This document shows, piece after piece, positions 46,945 through 58,461 of a stretch of 64,000 nt of DNA. Under the pieces are notes generated by a model that ran no database searches, was not told the origin of the DNA, and saw nothing but the letters and a program-made list of their open reading frames with translations. Source of the stretch: Enterobacter ludwigii (GTDB lineage: Bacteria > Pseudomonadota > Gammaproteobacteria > Enterobacterales > Enterobacteriaceae). The position numbers and the translations under genes are program-made. Location of the stretch: positions 496,001 through 560,000 of the forward strand of contig NZ_CP017279.1 of NCBI RefSeq assembly GCF_001750725.1, read 5' to 3'. Each line of letters starts with the position of its first letter. Within the stretch, counting starts at the first letter, position 1.

Positions 46945-48861
46945 ATGAACCTGACGACCCTGACCCATCCCGACGCTGTCTGCGTGCAGGCGCAGTACAC
47001 CAGTCGTGATGAAGCAATACGCCAGCTCACGATGCGGCTGGTGACGCTCGGCAAAATTACCGACGGCAATGCGTTTTTAACCGAAGTCTTTCATCGGGAA
47101 TCGCTAGGCCCTACCGCGCTCGGCGAAGGGCTGGCAGTCCCGCATGGTAAATCAGCGGTGGTGAAAGAGGCGGCTTTTGCCGTAGCCACCTTACGTGAAC
47201 CGCTGAGCTGGGAAGGCGTGGATGGCCCGGAAAATGTCGAGCTGATTTTCCTGCTTGCCATTCCGCCGGCTGAAGCTGGCTCAACCCATATCCAGGTGCT
47301 GACGGAACTCACTTCTCGTCTGGCGGATGAAACTCTTCGGGCGCGCGTCATGGCGGCTACCACGGCAGCAGCGCTACTCGCCGCGCTGGACGATGTGCCA
47401 CAGGAAGATGACGTTGTCGCGTTCGTGGATGCGCCAACCATCGTTTGTGTAACTGCATGCCCCGCCGGCATTGCGCATACCTATATGGCAGCTGAGTATC
47501 TGGAAAAAGCGGGGCGTAAGCTTGGCGTAAACGTGGTGGTGGAAAAGCAGGGGGCGAACGGTATCGAAGGGCGGTTGACCGCGCAGCAGTTACGCACTGC
47601 GCAGGCCTGTATCATTGCCGCAGAAGTGGCTCTCAAAGAGAGCGAGCGTTTTCAGGGCATCCCGACGCTGTCCGTGCCGGTCGCGGAACCGCTTCGCCAT
47701 GCCGAAGCGCTTATTAAGCGTGCGTTGGCCTTACCCCCCGCGGAAACGGATCGCCAGGTGCACACCGGCAATGATGTGAGCAAGAGCCTTAAGACGGAGC
47801 TTAAGCAGGCCCTGCTCAGCGGTATTTCCTTTGCCGTGCCGCTGATTGTGGCGGGAGGCACGGTGCTGGCCGTCGCGGTATTGCTGGCACAGATGTTGGG
47901 ATTACAGCATCTGTTTGAGCAGGAGAACTCATGGCTGTGGATGTATCGCAAACTCGGCGGGGGGATGTTAGGCACGTTAATGGTGCCGGTGCTGGCCGCG
48001 TATACCGCCTACTCGCTGGCAGATAAACCTGCTCTGGCGCCGGGTTTTGCGGCCGGTCTTGCCGCCAATATGATCGGTTCAGGTTTTTTAGGGGCGATTG
48101 CAGGTGGCTTGATTGCCGGCTATCTGATGCGCTGGGTGAAAAACCATATCCGTCTGAGTCAGCGTTATAACGGCTTTTTAACCTATTACCTCTACCCGGT
48201 GATTGGCGTGCTGGGCGCGGGCAGCCTGATGCTGTTCGTGATCGGCGAGCCGGTTGCGTGGATCAACTCCTCCCTCACGGCATGGCTTAACGGGCTCTCC
48301 GGTGCCAATGCGCTGCTACTGGGCACTCTGCTCGGTTTTATGTGCTCGTTCGATTTAGGGGGACCGGTCAACAAAGCGGCCTATGCGTTCTGTCTGGGGG
48401 CGATGGCCAACGGCGTTTACGGGCCGTATGCCATTTTTGCTTCCGTCAAAATGGTCTCGGCTTTTACCGTCACGGCTTCAACCATGCTGGCACCGCATCT
48501 CTTTAAACCGTTTGAAATCGAAACCGGCAAGTCGACGTGGCTGCTGGGCCTTGCGGGCATCACCGAAGGGGCAATTCCGATGGCCATTGAAGATCCGCTG
48601 CGGGTGATTGGCTCGTTTGTTGTTGGCTCGATGGCAACAGGGGCGATTATCGGTGCAATGGGCATCGGGTTGTCTACGCCGGGGGCGGGCATCTTCTCTC
48701 TCTTTTTACTGCATGACGCGGGGATGGGTGGCGCGATCGCGGCGGCAGGCTGGTTTGGCGCTGCGCTGGGGGGAACGATGCTCTCTACGCTCATCTTACT
48801 GTTCTGGCGACGTCAGGGCGTAAAAAAAGGCAAATACCTGACGGAAGACGTCACGCCATAA
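46945..48861 (+). CDS. mngA: PTS 2-O-alpha-mannosyl-D-glycerate transporter EIIABC
   Basis: Fructose-family PTS permease that imports mannosylglycerate and phosphorylates it. It has 638 residues from MNLTTLTHPD; E. coli is annotated about 20 longer at the N-terminus. EIIA (about 1-145) has H67 in VPHGK, EIIB (about 164-265) has C172 in TACPAGIAHTYMAAEYLE, and EIIC (about 290-630) has multiple helices with GITEGAIP. GAGGA lies five bases before this ATG. It forms an operon with mngB, 21 bases downstream. Confidence 0.96.
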   Translation: MNLTTLTHPDAVCVQAQYTSRDEAIRQLTMRLVTLGKITDGNAFLTEVFHRESLGPTALGEGLAVPHGKSAVVKEAAFAVATLREPLSWEGVDGPENVELIFLLAIPPAEAGSTHIQVLTELTSRLADETLRARVMAATTAAALLAALDDVPQEDDVVAFVDAPTIVCVTACPAGIAHTYMAAEYLEKAGRKLGVNVVVEKQGANGIEGRLTAQQLRTAQACIIAAEVALKESERFQGIPTLSVPVAEPLRHAEALIKRALALPPAETDRQVHTGNDVSKSLKTELKQALLSGISFAVPLIVAGGTVLAVAVLLAQMLGLQHLFEQENSWLWMYRKLGGGMLGTLMVPVLAAYTAYSLADKPALAPGFAAGLAANMIGSGFLGAIAGGLIAGYLMRWVKNHIRLSQRYNGFLTYYLYPVIGVLGAGSLMLFVIGEPVAWINSSLTAWLNGLSGANALLLGTLLGFMCSFDLGGPVNKAAYAFCLGAMANGVYGPYAIFASVKMVSAFTVTASTMLAPHLFKPFEIETGKSTWLLGLAGITEGAIPMAIEDPLRVIGSFVVGSMATGAIIGAMGIGLSTPGAGIFSLFLLHDAGMGGAIAAAGWFGAALGGTMLSTLILLFWRRQGVKKGKYLTEDVTP

Positions 48862-48882
48862 ATTCATTTACAGGAAACGAAG

Positions 48883-51519
48883 ATGAAAGCTGTATCTCGC
48901 GTTCATATCACGCCACATATGCACTGGGACCGTGAGTGGTATTTCACCACCGAAGCATCGCGGATCCTTTTGGTCAATAACATGGAGGAGATCCTGACCC
49001 GTCTGGAGCAGGACGAAGAGTATAAATACTACGTTCTTGATGGACAGACCGCAGTACTGGAGGATTACTTCGCCGTCGTACCGGACAACCGGCCCCGGGT
49101 AAAAGCGCTGGTTGAGCGCGGAAAGCTGATTATCGGGCCGTGGTATACCCAGACCGACACCACGATTGTCAGTGGCGAATCGATCGTTCGCAACCTGATG
49201 TACGGGATGCGCGAATGCATGGAATTCGGTGAGCCGATGAAAATAGGGTATCTGCCGGATTCGTTTGGCATGTCCGGGCAACTTCCGCATATCTATAACG
49301 GCTTTGGTATCACCCGCACGCTGTTCTGGCGCGGATGTTCTGAGCGTCACGGCACCGATAAAACAGAATTTTTATGGCAGAGCGCAGACGGCAGCGAAGT
49401 TACGGCGCAGGTACTACCGCTGGGCTACGCGATTGGTAAGTACTTACCGGAGGATGAAGCGGGGCTGCGTAAACGGCTCGATACCTGGCTTACATTGCTG
49501 GAGAACGCTTCCGTGACGAAAGAGATTCTGCTGCCTAACGGTCACGACCAGATGCCCCTCCAGCAGAACATTTTCGCGGTGATGGATACCCTTCGAAAGA
49601 TGTACCCGCAGCGGAAATTTGTGATGAGCCGGTTCGAGGAGGTCTTTGAACATACTGAAGCGCACCGTGACGAACTGGCGACGCTGAAAGGGGAGTTTAT
49701 CGACGGCAAATACATGCGTGTACACCGGACAATCGGCTCCACACGGATGGACATCAAAATTGCCCACGCCCGCATTGAAAACAAAATCGTGAATATCCTC
49801 GAACCGCTGGCGGCGCTCGCCTGGATGCTGGGCTTCGAGTATCACCACGGTTTGCTGGAGAAAATGTGGAAAGAGATCCTCAAGAATCATGCTCACGACA
49901 GTATTGGCTGCTGCTGCAGCGACAAAGTGCATCGTGAGATTATGGCCCGGTTTGCGCTCGCTGAAGACATGGCCGATAACCTCACGCGTTTCTCGATGCG
50001 CAAGATTGTCGACAATATGCCGCAAAGCGAGGCCGACAAGCTGGTGATGTTCAATCTGATGCCCTGGCCCCGTGAAGAGGTGATTAACACCACCCTTCGT
50101 CTGCGCGCGAGCCAGTTCCGGTTGCGGGATGATAAAGGCAATGAGATCCCCTGTTTTATTCGCAGCGCCCGGGAAATAGACCCGGGGCTGATTGACCGGC
50201 AAATCGTGCACTATGGTAATTACGATCCGTTTATGGAATTTGATATCCAAATCTGTCAGATCCTGCCCGCGATGGGATACCGCACGCTTTACATCGAGCC
50301 CCAGGCTTCTGAAAAGAGGCTGCCCGCGAGGGCAAAAACGGATGCTCTGCTGGAAAACGCCTTCTGGCAAATTGATATAAATGACGATGGCACGCTGCGC
50401 CTGCGTGATAAAGAATCCGGACTTATTTATGACCGCGTACTGGAAATTGAAGAGGGGTCGGATGATGGCGATGAGTACGACTACTCGCCTTCCCGGGAAG
50501 AGTGGCGGCTCACTTCAGCGCACGGGCAGCATCATGTTGAGGTGATACAGGAAGCCTGGCAGAGCAGGGCGGTGATCCAGCATCGCATCGCCGTTCCGGC
50601 AAACCTGGCCGAGCGGTCGGCCCGCCTGCGCAATGGCGCTCTTGCGGTGGAATTTGAGGTCACTCTCAGCCATAACAGCAGGCGTGTAGATGTTGTGGCG
50701 CGTCTGGATAATCAGGCTGACGATCACCGGGTCCGCGTGCTTATCCCGACGCCGTTTATGACGGAGCAGGTACTGTCAGATACGCAGTTTGGCTCCATAA
50801 CGCGCCCGGTTCGCGATGACGCGATGGCTAACTGGCAAGAAGAGGGCTGGAAAGAGGCACCGGTTCCCGTCTGGAATTTACTTAACTACGCCGTGCTGCA
50901 GCAGGAACGAAACGGGATCGCCCTGTTCACAGAAGGGTTACGCGAATTTGAAGTGGTGGGGGAGGCGGAAAAAGCGTTTGCTCTGACCCTTTTACGCGGT
51001 GTGGGCGTGTTGGGAAAGGAAGATTTACTGTTGCGCCCGGGCCGACCGTCCGGCATAAAAATGGCCGTTCCGGACTCGCAGCTTCGGGGCCGGCTCGATT
51101 GCCGTTTTAGCCTTCTGAGTTTTAGCGGCTCTCCCGAGAACGCCGGCGTTGCTCAGCAGGCGAAAGCGTGGCTTACCCCCGTCCAGTGTTATAACAAAAT
51201 CCCCTGGGATGCCATGAAGCTTAACCGTGCGCCGTTCAGCACGCCGGACAGATACAGCCTGCTGACCCTTTCGCCGACAGGCTGTGTTATGAGCGCGATA
51301 AAAAAGGCGGAGGATCGGGACGCGCTTATCCTTCGTCTGTTCAATCCGTCGGAATCTGTGTCCTGTGATGCCTCTTTATCGTGGAATCAGGCGCTTAAAG
51401 GCTGTTGCGAGACGAATTTAAATGAACAGGTACTGGCAGGCAGGGGAGAAGAAAAGGGCATTACGGGCCTGTTCAGGCCTGGGCAATCGCGGACTTTTAG
51501 CCTGAAAACGGAAAGGTAG
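48883..51519 (+). CDS. mngB: Mannosylglycerate hydrolase (alpha-mannosidase, GH38)
   Basis: Cytoplasmic enzyme that splits the imported mannosyl-6-phosphate-glycerate into mannose-6-P and glycerate. It has 878 residues (E. coli 877). GH38 landmarks are HMHWDREW near the N-terminus (metal ligands), [16 protein letters not shown] with the nucleophile Asp, and [10 protein letters not shown]. The C-terminal half is the beta-rich GH38 domain. It is the second gene of mngAB and ends at a strong terminator. Confidence 0.96.
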   Translation: MKAVSRVHITPHMHWDREWYFTTEASRILLVNNMEEILTRLEQDEEYKYYVLDGQTAVLEDYFAVVPDNRPRVKALVERGKLIIGPWYTQTDTTIVSGESIVRNLMYGMRECMEFGEPMKIGYLPDSFGMSGQLPHIYNGFGITRTLFWRGCSERHGTDKTEFLWQSADGSEVTAQVLPLGYAIGKYLPEDEAGLRKRLDTWLTLLENASVTKEILLPNGHDQMPLQQNIFAVMDTLRKMYPQRKFVMSRFEEVFEHTEAHRDELATLKGEFIDGKYMRVHRTIGSTRMDIKIAHARIENKIVNILEPLAALAWMLGFEYHHGLLEKMWKEILKNHAHDSIGCCCSDKVHREIMARFALAEDMADNLTRFSMRKIVDNMPQSEADKLVMFNLMPWPREEVINTTLRLRASQFRLRDDKGNEIPCFIRSAREIDPGLIDRQIVHYGNYDPFMEFDIQICQILPAMGYRTLYIEPQASEKRLPARAKTDALLENAFWQIDINDDGTLRLRDKESGLIYDRVLEIEEGSDDGDEYDYSPSREEWRLTSAHGQHHVEVIQEAWQSRAVIQHRIAVPANLAERSARLRNGALAVEFEVTLSHNSRRVDVVARLDNQADDHRVRVLIPTPFMTEQVLSDTQFGSITRPVRDDAMANWQEEGWKEAPVPVWNLLNYAVLQQERNGIALFTEGLREFEVVGEAEKAFALTLLRGVGVLGKEDLLLRPGRPSGIKMAVPDSQLRGRLDCRFSLLSFSGSPENAGVAQQAKAWLTPVQCYNKIPWDAMKLNRAPFSTPDRYSLLTLSPTGCVMSAIKKAEDRDALILRLFNPSESVSCDASLSWNQALKGCCETNLNEQVLAGRGEEKGITGLFRPGQSRTFSLKTER

Positions 51520-51533
51520 CGTCTGAAGTGAAC

Positions 51534-51565
51534 AAAAGGCTGCGCGCAGGGCAGCCTTTTTTATT
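51534..51565 (+). terminator. Rho-independent terminator after mngAB
   Basis: AAAAGGCTGC pairs with GCAGCCTTTT over a 7-base loop, then T-rich sequence, 14 bases after the mngB stop. Confidence 0.9.
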
Positions 51566-52197
51566 GAATAGTCACATTGTGGTGTTAATTTTAAGCGTGT
51601 CGCAGGTAAAATAAATGTAATTATCTGCGGCTATCGTCGCACAATGGAAAAAAAACGCGCTGACGACTACCTTTATACGTTAACGCGAATGTAAAGATGC
51701 GTTGTTCTTCAGCGTTAAAATAAATCACGTCTGTTTATATTCTTTCTTGCTTTTGATAACTCCAAATATCTCGTCGTACACATAGCATTAACAAGGTTTT
51801 TACCATTCTCACCACATTTAAACATGGTTAACAGAAACGGTGCTTTTTGATTTAAATCAAAGTTTAATCCTTGGAAAAAGGTGTCGAAAGGCGGTAAATT
51901 GTCCCCGATCAAAATGGCTGAAAAGTGGTAATTTTGCTATAAATTGATCGCCGTCGAAAAACGTAAATGTGATTCAATAAAAACCTGTTTATTGTAAGGG
52001 TTTTGCAGCGTATTATATTTGCGGGATCAATTTGAGTTTTTTATTAACGTATTTGTAACCTATCGTCATTGCTTTTATCCTTTCTCAGGCTAAGCGCGAC
52101 GACATGGATGCGAATAATTTGTATTGGGGCATGTGTGTGAATCCTTTTCTAACGGGGTTCACTCTCGGAGTCTTCATGCGATGAGCAAGGAGTCATG
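51566..52197 (+). promoter_or_regulatory. cydA upstream control region
   Basis: About 630 AT-rich bases with no convincing gene; long multi-promoter upstream DNA is known for E. coli cydAB. GTTAA motifs, the building blocks of ArcA boxes, occur at 51584, 51679, 51714 and 51827. A perfect FNR palindrome is at 51847-51860. Near the 3' end a GTGAATCC / GGGTTCAC stem (52137-52162) lies in the leader. Individual promoters I cannot assign. Confidence 0.6.
51847..51860. promoter_or_regulatory. FNR box upstream of cydA
   Basis: TTGATTTAAATCAA is a perfect palindrome and a perfect TTGAT-N4-ATCAA FNR site, about 340 bases before cydA. FNR and ArcA jointly set the microaerobic peak of cydAB expression in E. 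coli. Confidence 0.8.
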
Positions 52198-53766
52198 ATG
52201 TTAGATATAGTCGAACTGTCGCGCTTACAGTTTGCCTTGACCGCGATGTACCACTTCCTGTTTGTGCCACTAACGCTCGGTATGGCGTTCCTGCTGGCCA
52301 TCATGGAAACGGTCTACGTCCTCTCCGGCAAACAGATTTATAAAGATATGACCAAGTTCTGGGGCAAGTTGTTTGGTATCAACTTTGCACTGGGCGTGGC
52401 TACCGGTTTGACCATGGAGTTCCAGTTCGGGACTAACTGGTCTTACTATTCTCACTACGTTGGGGATATCTTCGGTGCGCCGCTGGCCATTGAAGGTCTG
52501 ATGGCCTTCTTCCTCGAATCCACCTTTGTAGGTCTGTTCTTCTTCGGTTGGGACCGTCTGGGCAAAGTCCAGCATATGGCGGTGACCTGGCTGGTGGCAC
52601 TCGGTTCGAACCTGTCCGCACTGTGGATCCTGGTCGCGAACGGCTGGATGCAGAACCCTATCGCGTCTGATTTCAACTTCGAAACCATGCGTATGGAGAT
52701 GGTCAGCTTTGCCGAGCTGGTGCTGAACCCGGTCGCACAGGTTAAATTCGTTCACACCGTGGCGTCTGGCTATGTGTGCGGCGCGATGTTTGTACTGGGC
52801 ATCAGCTCTTACTACATGCTGCGTGGTCGTGACTTCGCGTTTGCTAAGCGCTCCTTTGCTATCGCTGCAAGCTTCGGTATGGCTGCAATCCTCTCTGTTA
52901 TCGTGCTGGGTGATGAATCCGGTTACGAAATGGGTGACGTGCAGAAAACCAAACTGGCCGCAATCGAAGCCGAATGGGAAACCCAACCCGCGCCTGCTGC
53001 CTTTACTCTGTTCGGTGTTCCCGACCAGGATGCACAGGAAAACCGCTTCGCCATTCAAATTCCTTACGCGCTCGGCATCATTGCCACCCGCTCCGTCGAC
53101 AAGCAGGTGACGGGTCTGAAAGAGCTGATGGTGCAGCATGAAGGCCGTATTCGTAACGGTATGAAAGCCTACGCGCTGCTGGAGCAGCTGCGTGCGGGTT
53201 CTACCGACCAGGCCGTGCGTGACCAGTTCAACGATGTGAAGAAAGATCTGGGTTACGGTCTGCTGCTGAAACGCTATACCCCGAACGTCTCCGACGCGAC
53301 GGAAGCGCAAATCCAGATGGCGACCAAAGACTCCATTCCACGCGTTGCGCCACTGTACTTCGCATTCCGTATCATGGTGGGCTGCGGCATCATCATGCTG
53401 CTGATCATTGCGGCGTCCTTCTGGTCCGTGATTCGTAACCGCATCGGTGAGAAAAAATGGCTGCTGCGTACCGCGCTGTATGGTATTCCACTTCCGTGGA
53501 TTGCTATCGAATCCGGCTGGTTTGTAGCGGAATATGGCCGTCAGCCATGGGCGATCGGTGAGGTGCTGCCAACGGCGGTAGCGAACTCCTCTCTGACTGC
53601 AGGCGATCTGATCTTCTCCATGCTGCTGATTTGTGGTCTGTACACCCTGTTCCTGGTGGCTGAACTGTTCCTGATGTTCAAGTTCGCGCGCCTTGGCCCA
53701 AGCAGCCTGAAAACCGGTCGCTATCACTACGAGCAGTCCGGTGCGACTACTCAGCCGGCACGCTAA
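52198..53766 (+). CDS. cydA: Cytochrome bd-I ubiquinol oxidase subunit I
   Basis: Heme-bearing subunit of the high-affinity terminal oxidase of the inner membrane. It has 522 residues, as in E. coli. H19 ([10 protein letters not shown]) is a heme ligand, and GWF/GRQPW plus a long periplasmic Q-loop (about 240-330) bind quinol. Two ATGs are adjacent; the inner one at 52198 leaves AAGGAG five bases upstream, while the outer leaves only two. It heads cydABX-ybgE. Confidence 0.98.
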   Translation: MLDIVELSRLQFALTAMYHFLFVPLTLGMAFLLAIMETVYVLSGKQIYKDMTKFWGKLFGINFALGVATGLTMEFQFGTNWSYYSHYVGDIFGAPLAIEGLMAFFLESTFVGLFFFGWDRLGKVQHMAVTWLVALGSNLSALWILVANGWMQNPIASDFNFETMRMEMVSFAELVLNPVAQVKFVHTVASGYVCGAMFVLGISSYYMLRGRDFAFAKRSFAIAASFGMAAILSVIVLGDESGYEMGDVQKTKLAAIEAEWETQPAPAAFTLFGVPDQDAQENRFAIQIPYALGIIATRSVDKQVTGLKELMVQHEGRIRNGMKAYALLEQLRAGSTDQAVRDQFNDVKKDLGYGLLLKRYTPNVSDATEAQIQMATKDSIPRVAPLYFAFRIMVGCGIIMLLIIAASFWSVIRNRIGEKKWLLRTALYGIPLPWIAIESGWFVAEYGRQPWAIGEVLPTAVANSSLTAGDLIFSMLLICGLYTLFLVAELFLMFKFARLGPSSLKTGRYHYEQSGATTQPAR

Positions 53767-53781
53767 GACAGGAGTCATCAA

Positions 53782-54921
53782 ATGATCGATTATGAAGTAT
53801 TGCGTTTTATCTGGTGGCTGCTGGTCGGTATTCTGCTGATCGGTTTCGCAGTCACTGACGGTTTCGACATGGGGGTGGGGATGCTCACCCGTTTCCTCGG
53901 TCGTAATGACACCGAGCGTCGAATCATGATTAACTCCATCGCCCCGCACTGGGACGGTAACCAGGTGTGGCTGATCACCGCAGGCGGCGCGCTGTTCGCT
54001 GCCTGGCCGATGGTCTACGCGGCTGCGTTCTCCGGTTTCTATGTGGCGATGATTCTGGTGCTGGCTTCTTTATTCTTCCGTCCGGTTGGTTTCGACTACC
54101 GTTCCAAGATTGAAGACACTCGCTGGCGCAACATGTGGGACTGGGGCATCTTCATTGGTAGCTTCGTTCCACCGCTGGTGATTGGCGTGGCGTTCGGTAA
54201 CCTGCTGCAGGGTGTACCGTTCCACATCGATGAATACATGCGTCTTTACTACACCGGTAACTTCTTCCAGCTGCTGAATCCGTTTGGTCTGCTGGCAGGC
54301 GTGGTGAGTGTGGCAATGATCATTACTCAGGGTGCGACCTATCTGCAGATGCGTACCGTAGGTGAATTGCATCTTCGCTCTCGTGCAACGGCGCAGGTTG
54401 CTGCGCTTATTACCCTGGTGTGCTTCGCACTGGCCGGCGTATGGGTGATGTACGGTATCGACGGTTATGTCATTACGTCTGCAATTAACCACACGGCACC
54501 GTCTAACCCGCTGACGAAAGAAGTGGCACGACAGGCTGGCGCGTGGCTGGTGAACTTCAACAATATGCCTGTTCTGTGGGCTATTCCGGCTCTGGGTGTG
54601 TTGCTGCCGCTGCTGACGATACTGACGTCACGTCTGGAAAAAGGTGCCCTGGCATTTGTATTTTCCTCACTGACGCTGGCGTGCATTATTCTGACTGCAG
54701 GTATCGCGATGTTCCCATTCGTCATGCCGTCCAGCACGATGATGAATGCAAGCCTGACCATGTGGGATGCAACGTCCAGCCAGCTGACGCTTAACCTGAT
54801 GACGTATGTTGCTTGCGTGTTCGTACCGATTATCCTGCTGTACACCGCATGGTGTTACTGGAAAATGTTCGGTCGTATCACGAAAGAAGATATTGAAAGC
54901 AACACTCATTCTCTGTACTAA
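53782..54921 (+). CDS. cydB: Cytochrome bd-I ubiquinol oxidase subunit II
   Basis: Second large subunit of cytochrome bd-I. It has 379 residues, as in E. coli, with about nine membrane helices. The conserved GFDMGVGML segment begins the protein and DGNQVWLITAGGALFAAWP follows. It lies 15 bases after cydA and 14 before cydX. Confidence 0.98.
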   Translation: MIDYEVLRFIWWLLVGILLIGFAVTDGFDMGVGMLTRFLGRNDTERRIMINSIAPHWDGNQVWLITAGGALFAAWPMVYAAAFSGFYVAMILVLASLFFRPVGFDYRSKIEDTRWRNMWDWGIFIGSFVPPLVIGVAFGNLLQGVPFHIDEYMRLYYTGNFFQLLNPFGLLAGVVSVAMIITQGATYLQMRTVGELHLRSRATAQVAALITLVCFALAGVWVMYGIDGYVITSAINHTAPSNPLTKEVARQAGAWLVNFNNMPVLWAIPALGVLLPLLTILTSRLEKGALAFVFSSLTLACIILTAGIAMFPFVMPSSTMMNASLTMWDATSSQLTLNLMTYVACVFVPIILLYTAWCYWKMFGRITKEDIESNTHSLY

Positions 54922-54935
54922 GTAAGGAGCTGAAT

Positions 54936-55049
54936 ATGTGGTATTTCGCATGGATTTTAGGGACGCTTCTTGCCTGTGCATTTGGTGTCATTACTGCCCT
55001 GGCGCTTGAGCACGTCGAAGCGTCTAAAGCAGGTGAAGACAAACACTAA
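54936..55049 (+). CDS. cydX: CydX, small subunit of cytochrome bd-I
   Basis: A 37-residue single-helix peptide (MWYFAWILGT...) required for stable, active cytochrome bd-I in E. coli, and the same length there. The hydrophobic helix covers about 4-24 and Glu25 lies in the conserved ALALEH motif. AAGGAG is six bases before the ATG. Its stop overlaps the ybgE ATG (TAATG). Confidence 0.95.
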   Translation: MWYFAWILGTLLACAFGVITALALEHVEASKAGEDKH

Positions 55050-55339
55050 TGAACATTATCGCGACGCTTTACGCGGTAATGGATAAGCGCCCGTTAAGGG
55101 CGCTTTCTTTAGTGATGGCATTACTGCTGGCAGGTTGTATCTTCTGGGACCCTTCGCGCTTTGCAGCGAAGACCAGCGAGCTTGAGATCTGGCACGGCTT
55201 CCTCATTATGTGGGCGGTGTGCGCAGGTGTGATCCACGGCGTAGGCTTTCGTCCGAAAGCGCTGCACTGGCAGGGGATTTTCTGCCCACTTATCGCCGAT
55301 CTGGTGCTTCTCGCTGGCTTGATTTTCTTCTTCTTCTGA
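55049..55339 (+). CDS. ybgE: YbgE, cyd operon membrane protein
   Basis: A 96-residue inner-membrane protein with three predicted helices, of unknown function, conserved as the fourth gene of cydABX-ybgE (E. coli 97 residues). It starts by overlapping the cydX stop by one base. A weak stem (TATGGGC / GCCCATA, 55361-55382) followed by A/T lies downstream and may attenuate reading into the tol genes. Confidence 0.93.
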   Translation: MNIIATLYAVMDKRPLRALSLVMALLLAGCIFWDPSRFAAKTSELEIWHGFLIMWAVCAGVIHGVGFRPKALHWQGIFCPLIADLVLLAGLIFFFF

Positions 55340-55360
55340 ATAAGAAATGTCCGTTAATGA

Positions 55361-55382
55361 TATGGGCTTACCCTGGCCCATA
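55361..55382 (+). terminator. Weak stem-loop between ybgE and ybgC
   Basis: TATGGGC pairs with GCCCATA, followed by AAAAATTTA rather than a pure T run. Termination would be partial at best; in E. coli tol genes are also reached by upstream transcription. Confidence 0.4.
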
Positions 55383-55487
55383 AAAATTTACTCTCCGTTT
55401 ACTTTCTCCCATTCCAAACCATCTTTCCCGCGCGTATAGTAGCGAAGTTTAAAAGCTCTAACTTTTGTTGCATTACCGGGATGTAAA

Positions 55488-56581
<1,094 letters not shown>

Positions 56582-56584
56582 ACC

Positions 56585-57013
56585 ATGGCCAGATCGCGTG
56601 GACGAAATCGTCGCGAGCTCAAGTCCGAAATCAATATCGTTCCACTGCTGGACGTTCTGTTGGTACTGCTGCTGATCTTCATGGCGACAGCACCCATCAT
56701 TACCCAGAGCGTGGAGGTTGATCTGCCGGATGCGACAGAATCACAGGCGGTAAGCACCAATGACGATCCTCCGGTCATCATTGAGGTTTCCGGTGTAGGG
56801 CAATACAGCGTAGTGGTAGAAAAAGATCGTATGGATCAACTGCCACCTGAGCAGGTTATTGCTGAAGCGCAGCGACGCCTGGAGTCAAATCCGAAAACGG
56901 TCTTCTTAATCGGTGGCGCGAAAGACGTACCATACGATGAAATTATTAAAGCGCTGAACTTGCTACATAGCGCGGGCGTTAAGTCAGTTGGCTTAATGAC
57001 TCAGCCTATTTGA
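56585..57013 (+). CDS. tolR: TolR, Tol-Pal subunit
   Basis: ExbD-family partner of TolQ. It has 142 residues, as in E. coli. The single helix (about 18-40) begins NIVPLLDVLLVLLLIF with the proton-carrying Asp23; the C-terminal periplasmic domain binds peptidoglycan. It starts three bases after the tolQ stop. Confidence 0.98.
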   Translation: MARSRGRNRRELKSEINIVPLLDVLLVLLLIFMATAPIITQSVEVDLPDATESQAVSTNDDPPVIIEVSGVGQYSVVVEKDRMDQLPPEQVIAEAQRRLESNPKTVFLIGGAKDVPYDEIIKALNLLHSAGVKSVGLMTQPI

Positions 57014-57041
57014 TCATCTGCGTAGTTTTTGGGAACCGATA

Positions 57042-58328
57042 GTGTCAAAGGCAACCGAACAGAACGACAAGCTTAAGCGAGCGATAATCGTCTCCGCAGT
57101 GCTGCACGTTATTCTTTTTGCAGTGCTGATCTGGAGTTCGTTCGACGAGCACATTGATGCATCATCGGGCGGCGGTGGAGGCTCTTCCATTGACGCCGTC
57201 ATGGTGGATCCCGGTGCGGTAGTGCAGAACTATAACCGCGAGCAACAGCAGAAGGCGAGTGCAAAACGGGCTGAAGAGCAGCGTGAAAAACAGGCGCAAC
57301 AGCAAGCGGAAGAACTGCGTGAAAAGCAGGCCGCTGAGCAGGAGCGACTGAAGCAGCTTGAGAAAGAACGTTTGCAGGCGCAGGAAGCGGCGAAAGAGCA
57401 GGCGGAACAGCAGAAGCAAGCTGAAGAGGCCGCGAAGAAAGCTCAGGAACAGCAGAAGCAGGCGGAAGAGGCGGCAGCCAAAGCCGCGGCGGACGCGAAA
57501 GCACAAGCTGATGCTCAGGCAAAATTAGCGGCGGAAGCGGCGAAGAAAGCCGCAGCCGATGCTCAGAAGAAAGCTGAAGCCGAAGCGGCGAAGAAAGCCG
57601 CTGCTGATGCTCAGAAGAAAGCTGAAGCGGAAGCGGCAAAAAAAGCTGCTGCTGATGCTCAGAAAAAAGCTGAAGCGGAAGCCGCGAAGAAAGCTGCTCA
57701 GGAAGCAGAGAAGAAAGCTGCTGCCGATGCTGCGAAAAAAGCGGCTGCTGCTGAGAAGGCTGCAGCCGAAAAAGCGGCCGCTGCTGAAAAAGCCGCAGCA
57801 GAGAAGAAAGCCGCCGCCGAGAAAGCGGCTGCTGACAAAAAAGCTGCAGCAGAAAAAGCCGCTGCCGATAAGAAAGCTGCTGCAGAGAAAGCCGCCGCCA
57901 AAAAAGCGGCCGCCGCTGAGAAAGCCGCGGACGCCGCTGGCGTTGACGATCTCCTGGGCGACCTGAGTTCTGGTAAGAATGCGCCGAAAGCGGGCGGTGG
58001 TGCGAAAGGAAACAATGCAGCACCAACAGGAAGTGGTAACACTAAGAGTAACGGTGCTTCTGGTGCAGAAATCAACGGTTATGCCGCGCAGATTAAATCC
58101 GCTATCGAAAGCCGATTCTATGATGCGTCTTCCTACACCGGTAAAACGTGCACGCTGCGTATAAAACTGGCGCCGGATGGCATGCTCCTTGATATTAAGT
58201 CCGAAGGTGGCGATCCCGCTTTATGTACTGCAGCACTTGCCGCAGCGCGTCAGGCTAAGATGCCTAAGCCGCCGTCACAGGCAGTCTACGAAGTCTTTAA
58301 AAATGCACCGCTGGACTTCAAACCTTAA
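57042..58328 (+). CDS. tolA: TolA, energy-transducing arm of Tol-Pal
   Basis: Inner-membrane protein that spans the periplasm and links TolQR to Pal/TolB. It has 428 residues (E. coli 421) from a GTG. One membrane helix (about 14-34) is followed by a long Ala/Lys/Glu helix (about 70-305), with three 16-residue repeats at codons 168-215 (KKAAADAQKKAEAEAA type) and then 10-residue KKAAAEKAAA(D) repeats. The globular C-terminal domain (about 335-428) binds TolB, Pal and phage g3p. Length variation in the repeats between species is expected. Confidence 0.97.
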   Translation: MSKATEQNDKLKRAIIVSAVLHVILFAVLIWSSFDEHIDASSGGGGGSSIDAVMVDPGAVVQNYNREQQQKASAKRAEEQREKQAQQQAEELREKQAAEQERLKQLEKERLQAQEAAKEQAEQQKQAEEAAKKAQEQQKQAEEAAAKAAADAKAQADAQAKLAAEAAKKAAADAQKKAEAEAAKKAAADAQKKAEAEAAKKAAADAQKKAEAEAAKKAAQEAEKKAAADAAKKAAAAEKAAAEKAAAAEKAAAEKKAAAEKAAADKKAAAEKAAADKKAAAEKAAAKKAAAAEKAADAAGVDDLLGDLSSGKNAPKAGGGAKGNNAAPTGSGNTKSNGASGAEINGYAAQIKSAIESRFYDASSYTGKTCTLRIKLAPDGMLLDIKSEGGDPALCTAALAAARQAKMPKPPSQAVYEVFKNAPLDFKP

Positions 58329-58334
58329 GTTACA

Positions 58335-58358
58335 TTTTCCCCGTGCAAACGGGGAAAA
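58335..58358 (+). other. tolA-tolB intercistronic hairpin
   Basis: TTTTCCCCGT pairs with ACGGGGAAAA over a GCAA tetraloop: a perfect 10-base stem seven bases after the tolA stop. No T run follows, so it more likely stabilises the ybgC-tolQRA message than ends it. The next 100 bases should hold the tolB promoter. Confidence 0.6.
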
Positions 58359-58461
58359 ATAGACCAGGGTTAGTCACAGGGTTTAGTAGTTTTGTCTATT
58401 TGGGTTTGTTAACATTCTGCTAAATTATCGTGGGTAAGGTTACCCGGATAAGGGAGATATG

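Noticed and set aside
51715..51912. 65-codon minus-strand ORF upstream of cydA
   Set aside because: AT-rich control DNA containing the FNR box; translation looks random.
52270..53949. 559-codon ORF on the minus strand across cydA and cydB
   Set aside because: Shadow of the cytochrome bd genes, whose families and residues are certain. It spans two genes on the other strand, has no ribosome-binding site of note and its protein is His/Gln/Thr-rich in the way of antisense translations.
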